64,000 bases of DNA from Apiosordaria backusii (GCA_030549205.1 JAUKTV010000014.1:1-64000), one strand, 5' to 3'; numbered from the stretch's first letter, positions 36,855-47,228 are shown. The notes: generated from the letters alone by a model not told the origin. Program-made: numbers and translations.

Positions 36855-37215
36855 GCTTGTTCTCGCTGTCCACGCTCTATAAAGAAGAGAGAAGGGAATG
36901 TGTTCCTGGCCAGATATCAATCTATCATGTCGCAGAGACAGATAAGTGCCCAAGAAAAATAAGAGAGTGTCTCTCTGCCCTGTCTTCTGCTTGTTGTGTG
37001 CGGGGAACTGCTCTGACACTGATGCATGATCGAAGTGACCCCACCACGCCACAATAATAAACGTGACTTTGGAGACATCGGCATTGAATCCAGACCTGTT
37101 CAAAGTGTTGCTGCTGATTCACTGTCCACTCGACGAAATCTTCATCCTCAAAAATCCATAGGTTACCCCTGACCTATTCCTGACCTTCGCCTGACTCACT
37201 GGTTCAGCATCCAAG
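36855..37215. promoter_or_regulatory. Divergent promoter, MBL copy 1 and alcohol dehydrogenase
   Basis: The region is 361 bp between opposed start codons. It must serve both genes, so joint regulation is likely. No clear palindrome was found. Confidence 0.45.
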
Positions 37216-38382
37216 ATGGTCTCCTCCAAGCTCCCTAAAGAAATGAAGGCCCAGCTCCTCCCCTCCGTCAACGCTCCCTACCAACTTACCACCATCCCCA
37301 TCCCAACATTTACTGCCGAAACCAGCCCCCATGACATTCTTGTCAGGGTTCTGGCCGCATCCTATTGCCACACCGACCTTGTCCTTGCCCAAGGCCAGAT
37401 GGCCCCCTTCCCTCCCTCATTTCCTCACATTGGCTGCCATGAATTCTCAGGCGAGGTGGTTTCCCTCCCCGAACACTCTTTATCTCGGTACAAAATCGGT
37501 GATCGAGTCGGTGTCCCGGGCCGCTCATTCCACCCTTGCGGGAAGTGTTTCGAGTGCTCGCGAGAGCCAGACAACGATAGAAACAAGGATGCGGACGGTG
37601 GTGGATACAGCGTCTACTGCGTCGCGGCAGGCAACAACGGGATCTCAGCTCCTGGTGGATTTCGAGAGTATGCGATTGTTGACAGCCGGCAAGTTACACC
37701 TTTGCCCGATGAGATCTCGGCAGTTCAAGGAGCAAGTTTAATGTGCGCCGGGATTACCATTTACGCTGCCCTCAAAAAGTGCGGGTTGGCAAAGGGGCAG
37801 AGAGTGGGGATCATGGGCTGTGGTGGCGGGCTGGGGCATCTAGGGCTCCAGTTTGCAGCCAAGATGGGGCTGAGGGTGCTCGGTGTCGATGTTGCGGATG
37901 GACCGTTGCAGGTAGCAAGGGAAGTTGCGGAAGCATTGCATGAGGAGGAGGGCCTTGTTGCGAGGGTCGTGGACGCAAGGGTCATAAAAGCCGAGGATAT
38001 TGTCCAGGAGATAGCGAGAGAGGATCAAAGGAAGGACAAAGGGGACATGGGTCTCGATGCCGTGATAATCCTGCCAGAAAGCCAGAAGGCCTTTGACTAC
38101 GGTGTCTCATTGCTTCGAACTCATGGGAAATGTGTTGTGGTTTCATTTCCCGCGGAAGGGTTCCATGTATCGGCTCGAGACGTGGTTTTTAGGGATATTT
38201 CTATTGGGGGTAGTTTGGTAGGGAGCAACAAGGTCTTGGGAGAGATGGTTATGTTCGCGGCTGCGCATAATGTCAGGACACGCATCAAGACCTACCCTTT
38301 GGGGCAGTTGAATGATTTGGTGTTGGAGTACAAAAAGGGAAAGGGGGGGAAACTAGTGATTGACCTGACCCTGGACGACTGA
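37216..38382 (+). CDS. Zinc-dependent alcohol dehydrogenase (medium-chain, GroES-like)
   Basis: A single exon of 388 residues. Catalytic zinc residues are C51 (SYCHTD) and H75-E76 (GCHEFSGE). The structural-zinc lobe CGKCFEC...YC is present with an enlarged loop of about 20 residues before the last cysteine. The Rossmann motif is GIMGCGGGLGHLGLQFA, followed by LGVDVAD, which indicates an NAD-type acidic residue at the end of beta-2. The family oxidises alcohols to aldehydes or the reverse; the substrate is unknown. It is divergent from MBL copy 1 and convergent with the CMD gene, so it sits inside the enzyme cluster. Confidence 0.92.
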   Translation: MVSSKLPKEMKAQLLPSVNAPYQLTTIPIPTFTAETSPHDILVRVLAASYCHTDLVLAQGQMAPFPPSFPHIGCHEFSGEVVSLPEHSLSRYKIGDRVGVPGRSFHPCGKCFECSREPDNDRNKDADGGGYSVYCVAAGNNGISAPGGFREYAIVDSRQVTPLPDEISAVQGASLMCAGITIYAALKKCGLAKGQRVGIMGCGGGLGHLGLQFAAKMGLRVLGVDVADGPLQVAREVAEALHEEEGLVARVVDARVIKAEDIVQEIAREDQRKDKGDMGLDAVIILPESQKAFDYGVSLLRTHGKCVVVSFPAEGFHVSARDVVFRDISIGGSLVGSNKVLGEMVMFAAAHNVRTRIKTYPLGQLNDLVLEYKKGKGGKLVIDLTLDD

Positions 38383-38546
38383 GATTTAAACTTGTCTCTT
38401 ATATATTGCACAAGACGTTTCTAGTTTATTATCATGGACAAAGTGCTCATATTTCCGGTCCGCCAATCTAATCCCCTTTTTTGTTTACATGTGGAGCCCT
38501 TGCCCCTGAACCCCTGACCCTTAACCCCCTGAGCCCCGAGACTCTG

Positions 38547-38999
38547 CTAAAAGTCTGCTGCACTCTTTCCCAGCTGCCTTTCTTTCTCTCCCTTTTCTGC
38601 CATCTCGTTCAACACCTTTTCGGCAACCTTCATGGCATCTACCCCGGCAGGCACTCCACAGTACGTAGTACAGTGCAAGATCGCCTCCCTGATCTCCACC
38701 TCGGTCAAACCGTTATTCCTGGCACCCCGAATATGCACAGCCAGCTCAGGGGCTCTGTTCAGCGCCATAAGCATGCCAATATTAAGGAGTGACCTCTGTT
38801 TTCTTGTCAGGCCTTCGCGTGTCCACGCATAACCCCAACACCACTCTGTAACTAGCTCTTGGCCAGGACGGGAGAATTCGGTCGATCCGTTGGCGAGCGC
38901 GCGATCGACGTAGGCGTCACCAACTACTTCACGTCGAACTTTAAGGCCTTCTTCAAAGAGTTGCTGGTGGAGAGGAGTGAACTTGGGGTCGGTAGACAT
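38547..38999 (-). CDS. Carboxymuconolactone decarboxylase-family protein, single domain
   Basis: A single exon of 150 residues. The whole protein is one CMD domain: FEEGLKVRREVVGDAYVDRAL at the start, ELVTEWCWGYAWTREGLTRKQRSLLNIGML (key parts EWCWGYAW and RKQRSLLNI), then the helix pair HIRGARNNGLTEVEIREAILHCTTYCGVP. This layout matches 4-carboxymuconolactone decarboxylase of the beta-ketoadipate route, and no CxxC pair of the AhpD peroxidase type is present. Family membership is firm; substrate is inferred. Its start faces the double-domain CMD gene across about 0.8 kb. Confidence 0.9.
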   Translation of the reverse strand: MSTDPKFTPLHQQLFEEGLKVRREVVGDAYVDRALANGSTEFSRPGQELVTEWCWGYAWTREGLTRKQRSLLNIGMLMALNRAPELAVHIRGARNNGLTEVEIREAILHCTTYCGVPAGVDAMKVAEKVLNEMAEKGEKERQLGKSAADF

Positions 39000-39802
39000 T
39001 TTGCTGAGCTGGTGTGTGGAGGGGGGAGCGGAAGCTGAGGGAGTCGATGATGGGACAACTGCAAAGACACAGTTTTAGACTGATGGAAGAGAATTCTGGG
39101 GCCGCGCTGTGAACAAAAGAACAGGTACTGCAAGTCAGATAACACATAACAACCGTCTGACCTCTACTTCTTAAAGTATGAAATAAGTCTTTAACCATAT
39201 TGAAGATGCCTCCAAAGAGACTTAATACACATGTTAATATATTAAGCATATCTTAAAAGATGATTAAATAAGTCTTTAGCATAAAAATATCCCTCAAAAG
39301 ATAGTCAATAAGCCTCTTACTCTATTTAACATGCATTAAAAGATAGTCAATAGGCGTTCGGAGAAATTCAAAAAGCTTTTTAACATATCGAATATATCTT
39401 TCAATGATAGTTTATAGGCTTTTGAAAAAATAGGTTATAAACTTATAAAGAAGTTATTAAGTTTTCATAGTACCTAGCTTCATAAGCCTATCGACAACTA
39501 ATTTATACTTATTGATTGCCTTTTTATACCAATTAGCTGCCTTTTAATGCATTTGGATGCAAGTCGAAAGGTGCCTTATATTTAGCAGTTCCTACGATAT
39601 GCTGGGTTGTGCGGCAGTCCCTACCTTTTGTCTATGACGTGGGGGTGCACAGGCGGCTGTTTGGTTTCTGGCTTCATTGTTTTGTCATCCTCGTCGCCAA
39701 TTATCCCGAGCATGCTAGTCTCGGGACTTACATATATGTCCGAGATAATGGTCCGCTAAGTCTCGAGCAACACTTTTCCATGAATCGAGTTGAATCGCGT
39801 GG
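39000..39802. other. Divergent region between the two CMD genes with an AT-rich repeat
   Basis: This holds the degenerate ~42-bp repeat listed separately and AT-rich DNA to about 39600. No gene is seen. The AT-rich part shows CA/TG still present, so RIP is at most mild. Confidence 0.4.
39175..39440. repeat. Degenerate minisatellite, unit about 41-42 bp
   Basis: Five to six diverged head-to-tail units share the words TCAATAAGYCT, TTAACATATT and TTAAAAGAT. The clearest pair is at about 39256-39344, where AAAAGAT closes units of 41 and 42 bp. It lies between the divergent CMD genes. Confidence 0.6.
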
Positions 39803-40686
39803 ATGGATTCAGCAAACACTCCCAAAATGTCTCGTCAGGCCCAGGAACAAGCAGCCAAAGCCCGTTTCAGCGCGCTTCTTGGTGCTGCCTCCTTTCATGA
39901 AGGCTGGTCATCCCTCCTCAACCTCTCACCTTCCTTTTTCTCCGCAAGTGTATCTCTTGCTGCGGTCCCCAAATCGAAATCGCATTTATCTTCCAAAAAC
40001 CAAGCTTTGATAGGCTTAGCGGTCGACAGCGCCGCAACACACCTCTACGCCCCCGGCATCAAAGCCCACGTATCGGCCGCTCTAAGAGAAGGGGCTTCGG
40101 TCGCCGAAGTAGTTGAAGTGATCGAACTAAGCAGCACTCTGGGGATCCATGCTTGTAACATTGGTGTCCCTTTGCTCGTAGAGGTGCTCAGAGAAGAGGG
40201 ATTACACCTCGACGAGACAACAAAAGAATTTGATCAAAGGCAGGAGAAGCTGAAGGAAGATTTTACAAGCAAAAGAGGATACTGGCATACATTTTGGGAA
40301 GACTTTCTGAGACTAGATCCGGAGTTTTTTGAAGCGTACTTGGAGTTTTCGAGCCTTCCATGGACCAAGGAGGTGGGTGGGAAGAAAGGAGGTGTCCTGG
40401 AGCCAAAGGTTGGTCTTGATCGCATATGAACAAGCCCCTGCGCAGGATCTAGTGCTGACACGGCAGAAAACAGATGAAAGAGCTGGTATATTGCGCTTTT
40501 GATTGTGCTTCCACACATCTGTATGTTCCTGGGCTGAAATTACACATGAAGAATGCGCTTGGATATGGTGCTACTCCCCAAGAGATCTTGGAGGTGTTGG
40601 AAATTGCCACGCTCCTAAGCTTGCACAGTGCTCACGTTGCTGCACCCATCATTTTGGAATTGACTGGGCAAAAGACAACCATTTGA
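39803..40686 (+). CDS. Double-domain carboxymuconolactone decarboxylase/AhpD-like protein
   Basis: Exons 39803-40408 and 40474-40686 give 272 residues (264 if the second ATG at 39827 is used, which has the better upstream A). The 65-nt intron is GTTGGT...AAACAG. Two CMD-like repeats are visible: domain 1 near residues 60-135 (LIGLAVDSAATHLYAPGIKAHV, REGASVAEVVEVIELSSTLGIH) and domain 2 near 200-270 (ELVYCAFDCASTHLYVPGLKLHM, GATPQEILEVLEIATLLSLH). The shared AxTHLYxPGxKxH words make the internal duplication plain. Neither repeat has a CxxC. Function unknown; CMD-fold proteins act as decarboxylases, isomerases or peroxidases. Confidence 0.85.
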
Positions 40687-41323
40687 GGACATTTTGATGA
40701 GTCTTTATTGTGTAGTAAAGCGGACAATCTAGCATAGAGGCAGCTGAGGAAAGTTGTCGGATCGTTTCTTGTCAAAGCTGAGATGATATGTGTCCGTGTA
40801 GTGCATGCACTGCTTATATCATTAAGACGTTTCTGAGTATCACTCCGAATCATCAAACGTTCAATAACATGAGTCGAGCATGGGCATCCCTCAAAGCGGT
40901 ACATTCTAAGTTGGAATTGATAAGGTATCACGGTTGGTAAGGTTTGGACCCCCACTCGGATTTTAAAAGCAGCTCCGAAGCTTCGGCATGAATGCAGTTC
41001 TCCGCTCGTTTGGAGCATTTATATTGCTGAAGCCCCCCCCCCCCCCACCACGCTGCATGGCGAAAGTACGGTATTCAATCATGTTGATCCAATGAGTGAC
41101 CCCGGTCTCACGCAGAGAATAAGGTGCGGGGAAAGCGGCATGTTGGGTTGAGTTACTGTACATGACGAAGGGAGGTGACCGAGGTTCATAGCGTGGAAAA
41201 GGCAAAGCTCCATGCCATAGTGCACCCGACATATAGAGAATTCTTTGGTAGCATGCAATAAGGAACACCCAAAGACCTTGTACCTAGATGTAACTGAGGA
41301 GCAATGGAAAAGCTTCTCCAGAC
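40687..41323. other. Intergenic, no gene seen
   Basis: This is 3' DNA of two converging genes (double CMD and MBL copy 2). A run of 14 C lies at 41033-41046. No coding region is seen. Confidence 0.35.
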
Positions 41324-42314
41324 TTAGGTGCCCCAGAATCGCAGTGGATTTCTCTCTTCCCACTCTTCATCGTGTGCAAAAATAATCTCGACTCCCTTTG
41401 CCTCCAGCCCCCTAATCCTTTCGATGGTCTCCTCAGCTTTTGGCCTGTCGTGATGAATGCAGCAGCCCCTGCCTTCATGGTCTCTCCACTCGCCAATCTG
41501 CTTCTCTTTTCGGAGGATCCGGCGGTCATGACACGCATCACCGGCTAGATAAACCCAACCTTCTTGGGCCCAAGCAAGAAGGTTGGTGTGTCCTGGCAAG
41601 TGCCCTGGTGCGTCAACAAGATAAAGAGATCCGTCGTTGAAAATATCGAGGGCTCTGGGGATGTTCAACGACGGAATGGCTTGCCACTCTGTCCAGTTGG
41701 GCGTCGTTTTCAGACTGTTGGGTGTTGCTGTGGTGGTTCTGAGGGCCAGGTTGGGATCGGGTAGCTCGATAGTTCTGCTAGCAGGTAACAGATCTGGCTC
41801 AAAAAAGGAGTGACTACCCCTGAGAGAAACCGAGGAGGTCCCCGAGAGTAAGGCAATCGACCCGTGGCCGACAATGAATTTGGAACTCGGAAAATCAGGT
41901 GGGTATCCGATGTGGTCCCAGTGCACCTGGCTCATCAGCTAAGTACCTATTGATGATGGGCGAGAATGTGGAAGAACACACATGAGAGAAAACGACGAAA
42001 TGCACATCATGCACACTCAGCCCCCCTTTTTGTAAACTTGTTACAACATCGGGATTTGTAGACATAGGCTGTCGAGTTGCGACATGTTGACGAATTGGCA
42101 CCGAGTACAATGAAGGATCTCGTCTCACCCCCAGATCAAAAACGATATTTGTCTTGACCCCATTGAGCGGCGATGCATACTGAATCAAAAAGCACAAAGA
42201 AGGAACGGTCTTGCGGCTTCCCGGAGATGAGCATGGATAAACAAAATGGTCTTCTGGAAGGGAAAAATGTCCAGCAGAAAGAGCGTGCACTTGGACTGTA
42301 CCCCTTAGTGACAT
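41324..42314 (-). CDS. Metallo-beta-lactamase-fold hydrolase, lactonase-like (copy 2)
   Basis: Exons 42314-41982 and 41926-41324 give 311 residues. The 55-nt intron GTGTGT...GAGCCAG falls exactly within the metal motif, so that H111 ends exon 1 and V-H113-W-D115-H116 opens exon 2. Later ligands are in DAPGHLPGHTN, AGDACHDRR and FAHDEEW. N-terminal ALSAGHFSLPEDHFV and IVFDLGVRRDPS match copy 1 (ALDAGHLTLPERLFV, LLFDLGVKRD), so the two are clear paralogues. Copy 1 lacks this intron. Its start faces HIBADH copy 2 across 218 bp. Confidence 0.87.
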
Positions 42315-42532
42315 GTTTAACACATTTAAATATTCGAAAAACGTCAGATCGAAAGGGGGATATAGGTTAGAGGTTGGGTGGCACACACAGAGGCAGGGTC
42401 GGGCAGCATAAATATATAGGGGGAGACAACCACTCCGATTTGATAGGCTACCACCCCTTCCCCGCATGGTCCTTTCTTCGAGACGGCATCCGTCTTGAAC
42501 ATACCTCAGCATCATCAGCACCGTCTCCCGCA
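42315..42532. promoter_or_regulatory. 218-bp divergent promoter, MBL copy 2 and HIBADH copy 2
   Basis: This is the only DNA between two opposed start codons, so it must drive both genes. A perfect inverted repeat AGACGG-CAT-CCGTCT lies at 42481-42495. CGG-N3-CCG spacing is the kind of site bound by Zn2Cys6 dimers. The site is only 38 bp upstream of the HIBADH start, so it may lie in the leader. Confidence 0.55.
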
Positions 42533-43597
42533 ATGTTGTCCTCGGAAGACCGCCAGATCATAGCTTTCATCGGTCTCGGAGCCATGGGCAAGCCAATGAC
42601 AGCCAACCTGGCGACCAATCTGGCTCGAAGATGCCCAAACGTAGTCATACGTGTCTATGACATCGCGGATGGGCCTGGTCAAGAGCTCCACGAGCTATTT
42701 CCAAATAACGTCCAGAGAACAGACAGTGCAAGAGCAGCAGTCTCGGACGCCGTAAGTGGGATCTCTAGATATCCCAATACTGATCTCGATTAGTCCATCC
42801 ACTGTCCAGTTGCTGACAATCAACGCCTGCCCGGTGTCATTTAGGACACAGTCTTCACTATGCTGCCGGAGGGCAGCCACGTGAAATCTGTCTACCTTGA
42901 CCCCCACGACGGCATCATCAACAGCCTGGAGCCCACTAGTACCAAGATATTCATTGACTGCTCCACCATAGACACAGCAACTTCTCTGCATGTCAAGTCC
43001 GAAGTCGCCAACACTGCCCCACAATCGTTTTTCTATGACTGCCCGGTATCAGGGGGCGTATTAGGGGCCGTCGCCGGCAACATATCGTTCTTTATGGGGT
43101 GCTCGTCAGACGACCCGAACCTCCCTCGCTTGACCGGGCTGCTGCAGACCATGGGCAGCAAGGCCATCCCGTGCGGCGGCCCATCTCTCGGCTTGGCCGC
43201 CAAGCTGTCCAACAACTACCTCTCTGGCATCATCACCATCGCGACTTCAGAGGCCATGGACATGGGTATGCGGGCCGGCATCGATCCCACAACACTTGCG
43301 TCCGTCTTCGCGTCTGGCACGGCACAAAACAAAATCTGTGACGTTTTTAACCCTGTTCCTAACGTCTGTCCACAAGCACCTCCTTCCAAGGGCTACCGCG
43401 GCGGTTTCAGGGTGGAGCTGATGAGGAAAGACATGGGATTGGCCGTGGACATGGCACGACGGGTGGGGGCCAAGAACGTCCTGGGAGTGTGCGGGCTGGG
43501 TGTGTATACCGCTGCCAGTGCGGCTGAAGACTGCAAGGGTTTGGATTCCAGAGTAGTGTATAGATATCTGGGTGGAGCCGAGAACATGGTGGACTAA
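42533..43597 (+). CDS. Beta-hydroxyacid dehydrogenase, HIBADH/6PGDH family (copy 2)
   Basis: Exons 42533-42751 and 42845-43597 give 323 residues. The 93-nt intron GTAAGT...CATTTAG separates AAVSDA from DTVFTMLPEG. The NAD(P) motif GLGAMG is at residues 14-19; DCPVSGGVLGAVAG and the catalytic lysine in GLAAKLSNNYLSG are intact. Copy 1 has its second intron at the equivalent place and phase but also an extra intron within GLG; copy 2 lacks that one. The start was chosen by family alignment (IIAFIGLGAMG about 8 residues in). Confidence 0.88.
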
Positions 43598-44582
43598 CAT
43601 GTCAATGGCAGAAGAGAAGAACTTGGTGTAATAACAAGAACGCCAGCCATGCATAGTATTATCTTGTGCTGTCAAAGTGTATATCCTCCATGCTATATAT
43701 GCGAATGATGCGATGCTATCTAATCTCGCGAGTTTTATAGGGAAACTTGTCATGAAAAAAAAAATGAAAAAAAAAAAAGAAACAAACCAAATCCAAAACC
43801 CAAAACCCAAAATCCAAAATCCCATACTAGCCTCCCATCATCCGTGCAATTGCCATTCTCATGCTGTTCATATCAATCTTAAAATATATCCATACCACAT
43901 ATTCATCGGTCCAACAAGACTTGAAGACGGAGGGGGAAAAAAAGAGAGAGAGAGAGAGAGAGAGAACAAAGGAAAAAGAAGAAAGAAAATGTCATACACT
44001 TTCTCATCATAGTCATAACCTCCCCCAACCTTTTCCAGGGCCAGTGCCCCCAAGTCTAGGTCTAGACTGCCTGGAAATTGCTGATCTGGTCCCCTTAAGG
44101 TTCTTAAAAGTCAGATGGCCCATGGCATGCCAGTTGCCGATCCATGCCCATCCCCACACCCCTTTGGCCAGTGTCTCGGGCTGTTTGGTAGCGCGGGGCA
44201 CGCGGATGGCAAGGGCCGGGGTGATGCAGTGCTGGAAGAAGGCCCAGAAGAAGACGATCTGGAAGGTGAAGCAAGTAAGGAAGGTCCAGTCAATTTCGTC
44301 GCCGGGATGGGAATCGTCAGAGGTGGAAGGGCCGAAGAGGAGGGCGAGGCCGAGGAGCAAGGGGGAGGATTCGACAAAGGAAATGGTGCTACAGGAATCT
44401 TGCATTTGTTGGTGTGGGGGTCCATTGGTGTCGGCGGGGCTGGGGGATGCGGTGGTGGTAGTGATCGTGGTGCCGGTTGTGACGTGGCTGCGTACCTGCA
44501 CTTCGACCCTCGAGAGAGTGGCCTCCAGAGGTGGTGTGGGTGCAGAAGGGCGTGACAAGAGTGCGGAGAGGGCCGAGGATAG
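43598..44582. other. Intergenic with AG microsatellite; uncertain open frame
   Basis: An AG repeat of 11 units lies at 43943-43964 and A-runs at 43756-43780. A reverse-strand open frame 44558-44013 (181 codons) contains one strongly hydrophobic stretch (FTFQIVFFWAFF) that could be a membrane segment, but overlapping open frames fill the region on both strands and it starts only 25 bp past the BTB stop. I do not call it a gene. Confidence 0.3.
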
Positions 44583-47228
44583 TCACATGCCGCGACCAAA
44601 GAGAACGGGGTAGCGGAAGAGCTTCTTCTTCCAACCACCGCCGCTGCCCGAAACTACTGCTGGACTTTGTGGTTTGCCTTGGACGATTGGGGCTTCAGCC
44701 TCTGGCTTAGGCGTCGATGAAGACTCGGCAGCTGAAACTGGAACGGAGACGGGGAGGTTCTTGTTGCTGCTGGAAAACTTGGAGCGCGTCCTTGCGAGTG
44801 TGAGGTGGAGGGACGAGGTGGAACTTCTTCCCATTTTCCCGTTCTTGAGGCTTTTGAGGCTCTTCGATCTGCTGGCCTTCGGGATGACGACTGGAACGGG
44901 CTGTGGCTGCTCAACGGCCGACGGAGCGGACTCGGGCTCCGGCTTCTGCTCAACCGCTTGGGGCTCAGCGGGCCCAGCGGTGTCAACAACGTCGGGAACT
45001 TTGTCGGCGTCCTCTTTGGGCGCCTCGGTGATGGTGTTCTCGACCTCCACTTTTGCAACGGGAGCAGCTTCAACGACCTCGGGCTGGATGAGAAAAAAAA
45101 GGTTAGCACCAAAGCAGCTTCCGAGTGTGGTGTGACGCTGGGACAACAACGCCAAACGCAGAATGCCGGAAAGAAAAAGAAAAAAAGGGATGTACCTCTT
45201 TGGAAATCGAGGGCCCTTCTTGGGAGGGATGGGTGGCGGGGGAGACTGACTTCTCCTTCTGATCCTTTTTGTCCTCCTCTTTTTGTTCCTTGGTGTCATC
45301 ATCAACGATGGGGCCAGAAACAGCCTCGAGAATTTCGGCCGGAAGCTCGAGCTTGCTGGGAAGGGCGGCGGCAGGCTTGGATGAGGAAAGGGGGTCTGAC
45401 AGGGCTGCCTGGGATGCCGTCTCTTCCCCAGCGGGCGGTGAGACAGTCTCAGAAGCCTCCTTGGCCTGCTCCTTCGCCTCCTCCTTCGGCGCCTCCAGCT
45501 CGGCCTTGGCTTCGGCAGGGATAGCAACGACAGCCTCGAGTTGCTCCTGCTGCTGGTCCTTGGCCTCAAAGGGGGAACTATCGACCTCGTTGATCTCGGC
45601 CACAGGAAGAACCTCCTTAGGAGGCGGGGTCATGGGTACCTCCATCTCTACAACCGAGTGAGCAGGAGCATCTTTCACGGCAACGGCCTGTTCATGCTCG
45701 GAAGCAGTGTCAATTTCGGACCAGAAGCCAGAGTCGGCTTGCCTCAAGGCCGCACGAGAATGCATCTTGGGCTCGAGGGCGGGCATCTTGTCGGAGATAA
45801 CAATGGGAACAGAGGCCATGGGCGTCTCCTGGAGAACCGGGAGAGCATTGAACTCACCCGCCGGCTCAGGGTCCATGTCGATGTGCTTGCCAGAGTCGGC
45901 GCGCTCACGCTGCTTGGCGAGGGCTGGGATGGGATTGGGTCTTCCAACAATCTCCTCCTTCTCCTCCTTCTCCTCCTTCTCCTCGAGAACCGGAGGAAGC
46001 TGGGCCGGTACCTCAAAGACAGGCTCGGCAATCTTGCCCTGGGTCATGTTGTCAGTGTGCACCTGCTCATGTGCCTTGACTTTGATCTCCTCGACCACCT
46101 CTCTGAAGGCCTCCCGGGCCGGATCGTCACACTCGACAACAGTAGGCGTCTCCGAGATGGGATCCAGCTCGAACACTGGCTTGGACTGTGCCAGAGGCTC
46201 CTCCACCTGCGCTTGTTCTGGAGCCGGAATGGGCAGGACTGGCAAGAAAGGCTCCGACGACGCCTCGTTGGACGACTCGGGCTGCCCGTCGGTCCCACTC
46301 AATTCATCCTGTGAGGGCCAGGGGTTGGCTGTCTTCCCGCTTCTCCGGGAGGAGGGCGTTGGGAAAGAGTCCTCTCTCGAGATGGTCCTTGACCTGAGGT
46401 CAATGTTGGACATGGGAGTGCCTGGCGCCGGGGGAGGCGAGGCGGCCCTTGAGCTGCTGGGGGTGGTAGGCTGTTGTAGCTGTTGTTGGGCCTGCTGTGG
46501 TTGAGGGGCTGGCATTGGCTTGGGGACATAGCTCTCACAAAAGATTTCGAGGACGGTGCGGAGGAGCACGCGATTGGGAGAAAGGATGCTGCTAATTCGA
46601 TCCAGCAGGTCGGACTCTCGAAGAGCCTTGGCGTCCTTGAGATGAGGGCGGATTCGCGCCCTTAAAAAATTCAAGAACCAGTCGTCATTGTCGCAAAGGG
46701 TGGGGTGGGCGTCTCTGGCCACCTCCAACAGGGAAGGCAGGGGCAGGCCCTCGCCAAACTTTTCAATCTTGGCCTCGGCGAGCTTCATGAGATCTGGGAG
46801 GTCGTAGTGCTTCGCAGCGGCGTAGGCCTGGATGCTGGTCTTGAGCTCGGCAATTTGCCTTGGGAGGTCCTCGAGGGGCTTTGGCTTGAGCGTCTCATAC
46901 GTGCCGGTGTGGAGGTAATGTACGAGGACGTGGCCAACGTCGTCCGAGATCTCGGGGAGCTCTGGGAGGTTGTCCTCATAGGCGGCGTGGAGCCTGGGGC
47001 TCCTGAGGAGGATGTCCTTGGGCAGCGCCAAGGGGCTTGCAAAAGGAACTGTGCAGGTGGGGCTGGCGTATGGTCTGCTTAGGCAGGTTAGTTTTCCTGT
47101 ACTGAAGAAGCTCGCTCGGAGGTTATGACATACGAAGTCTCTGGGCGAGGATCGACCTCGTGCTTTGGGAGGCCAAGTTGGCCGTCGATTCCCTTCCTGG
47201 CGGCACCGGTCTTCTTTTTCCTGGCCAT
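44583..47228 (-). CDS. BTB/POZ-like domain protein with long disordered acidic tail
   Basis: Exons 47228-47134, 47074-45196 and 45083-44583 give 824 residues. Introns are 59 nt (GTATGT...AAGCAG, AACTAACC branch) and 112 nt (GTACAT...CATCCAG). The first junction gives RPETS-PYASPTCTVPFAS. The BTB-like fold covers about residues 30-200: ILLRSPRLHAAYED, LPEISDDVGHVLVHYLHTGTYE, then AYAAAKHYDLPDLMKLAEAKIE. Such domains mediate protein-protein contacts, in fungi often in proteins of unknown role. The rest is Glu/Pro/Ala-rich and disordered, with a basic C-terminus (GGGWKKKLFRYPVLFGRGM). The start sits in GCCATGGCC. No Kelch or MATH domain is seen. Confidence 0.82.

Noticed and set aside
41033..41046. 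Run of 14 C as a possible regulatory or structural element
   Set aside because: Simple homopolymer between two 3' ends; no flanking G-tract pattern to support a quadruplex function.
44013..44558. Reverse open frame with one hydrophobic stretch
   Set aside because: Overlapping open frames on both strands, 25 bp after the BTB stop, low-complexity N-terminus; not enough to call a gene.
44654..46538. Long open frames opposite and within the BTB gene
   Set aside because: Shadows of a GC-rich, Glu/Pro/Ala-rich coding sequence; repeats such as EEKEE give open complementary frames.
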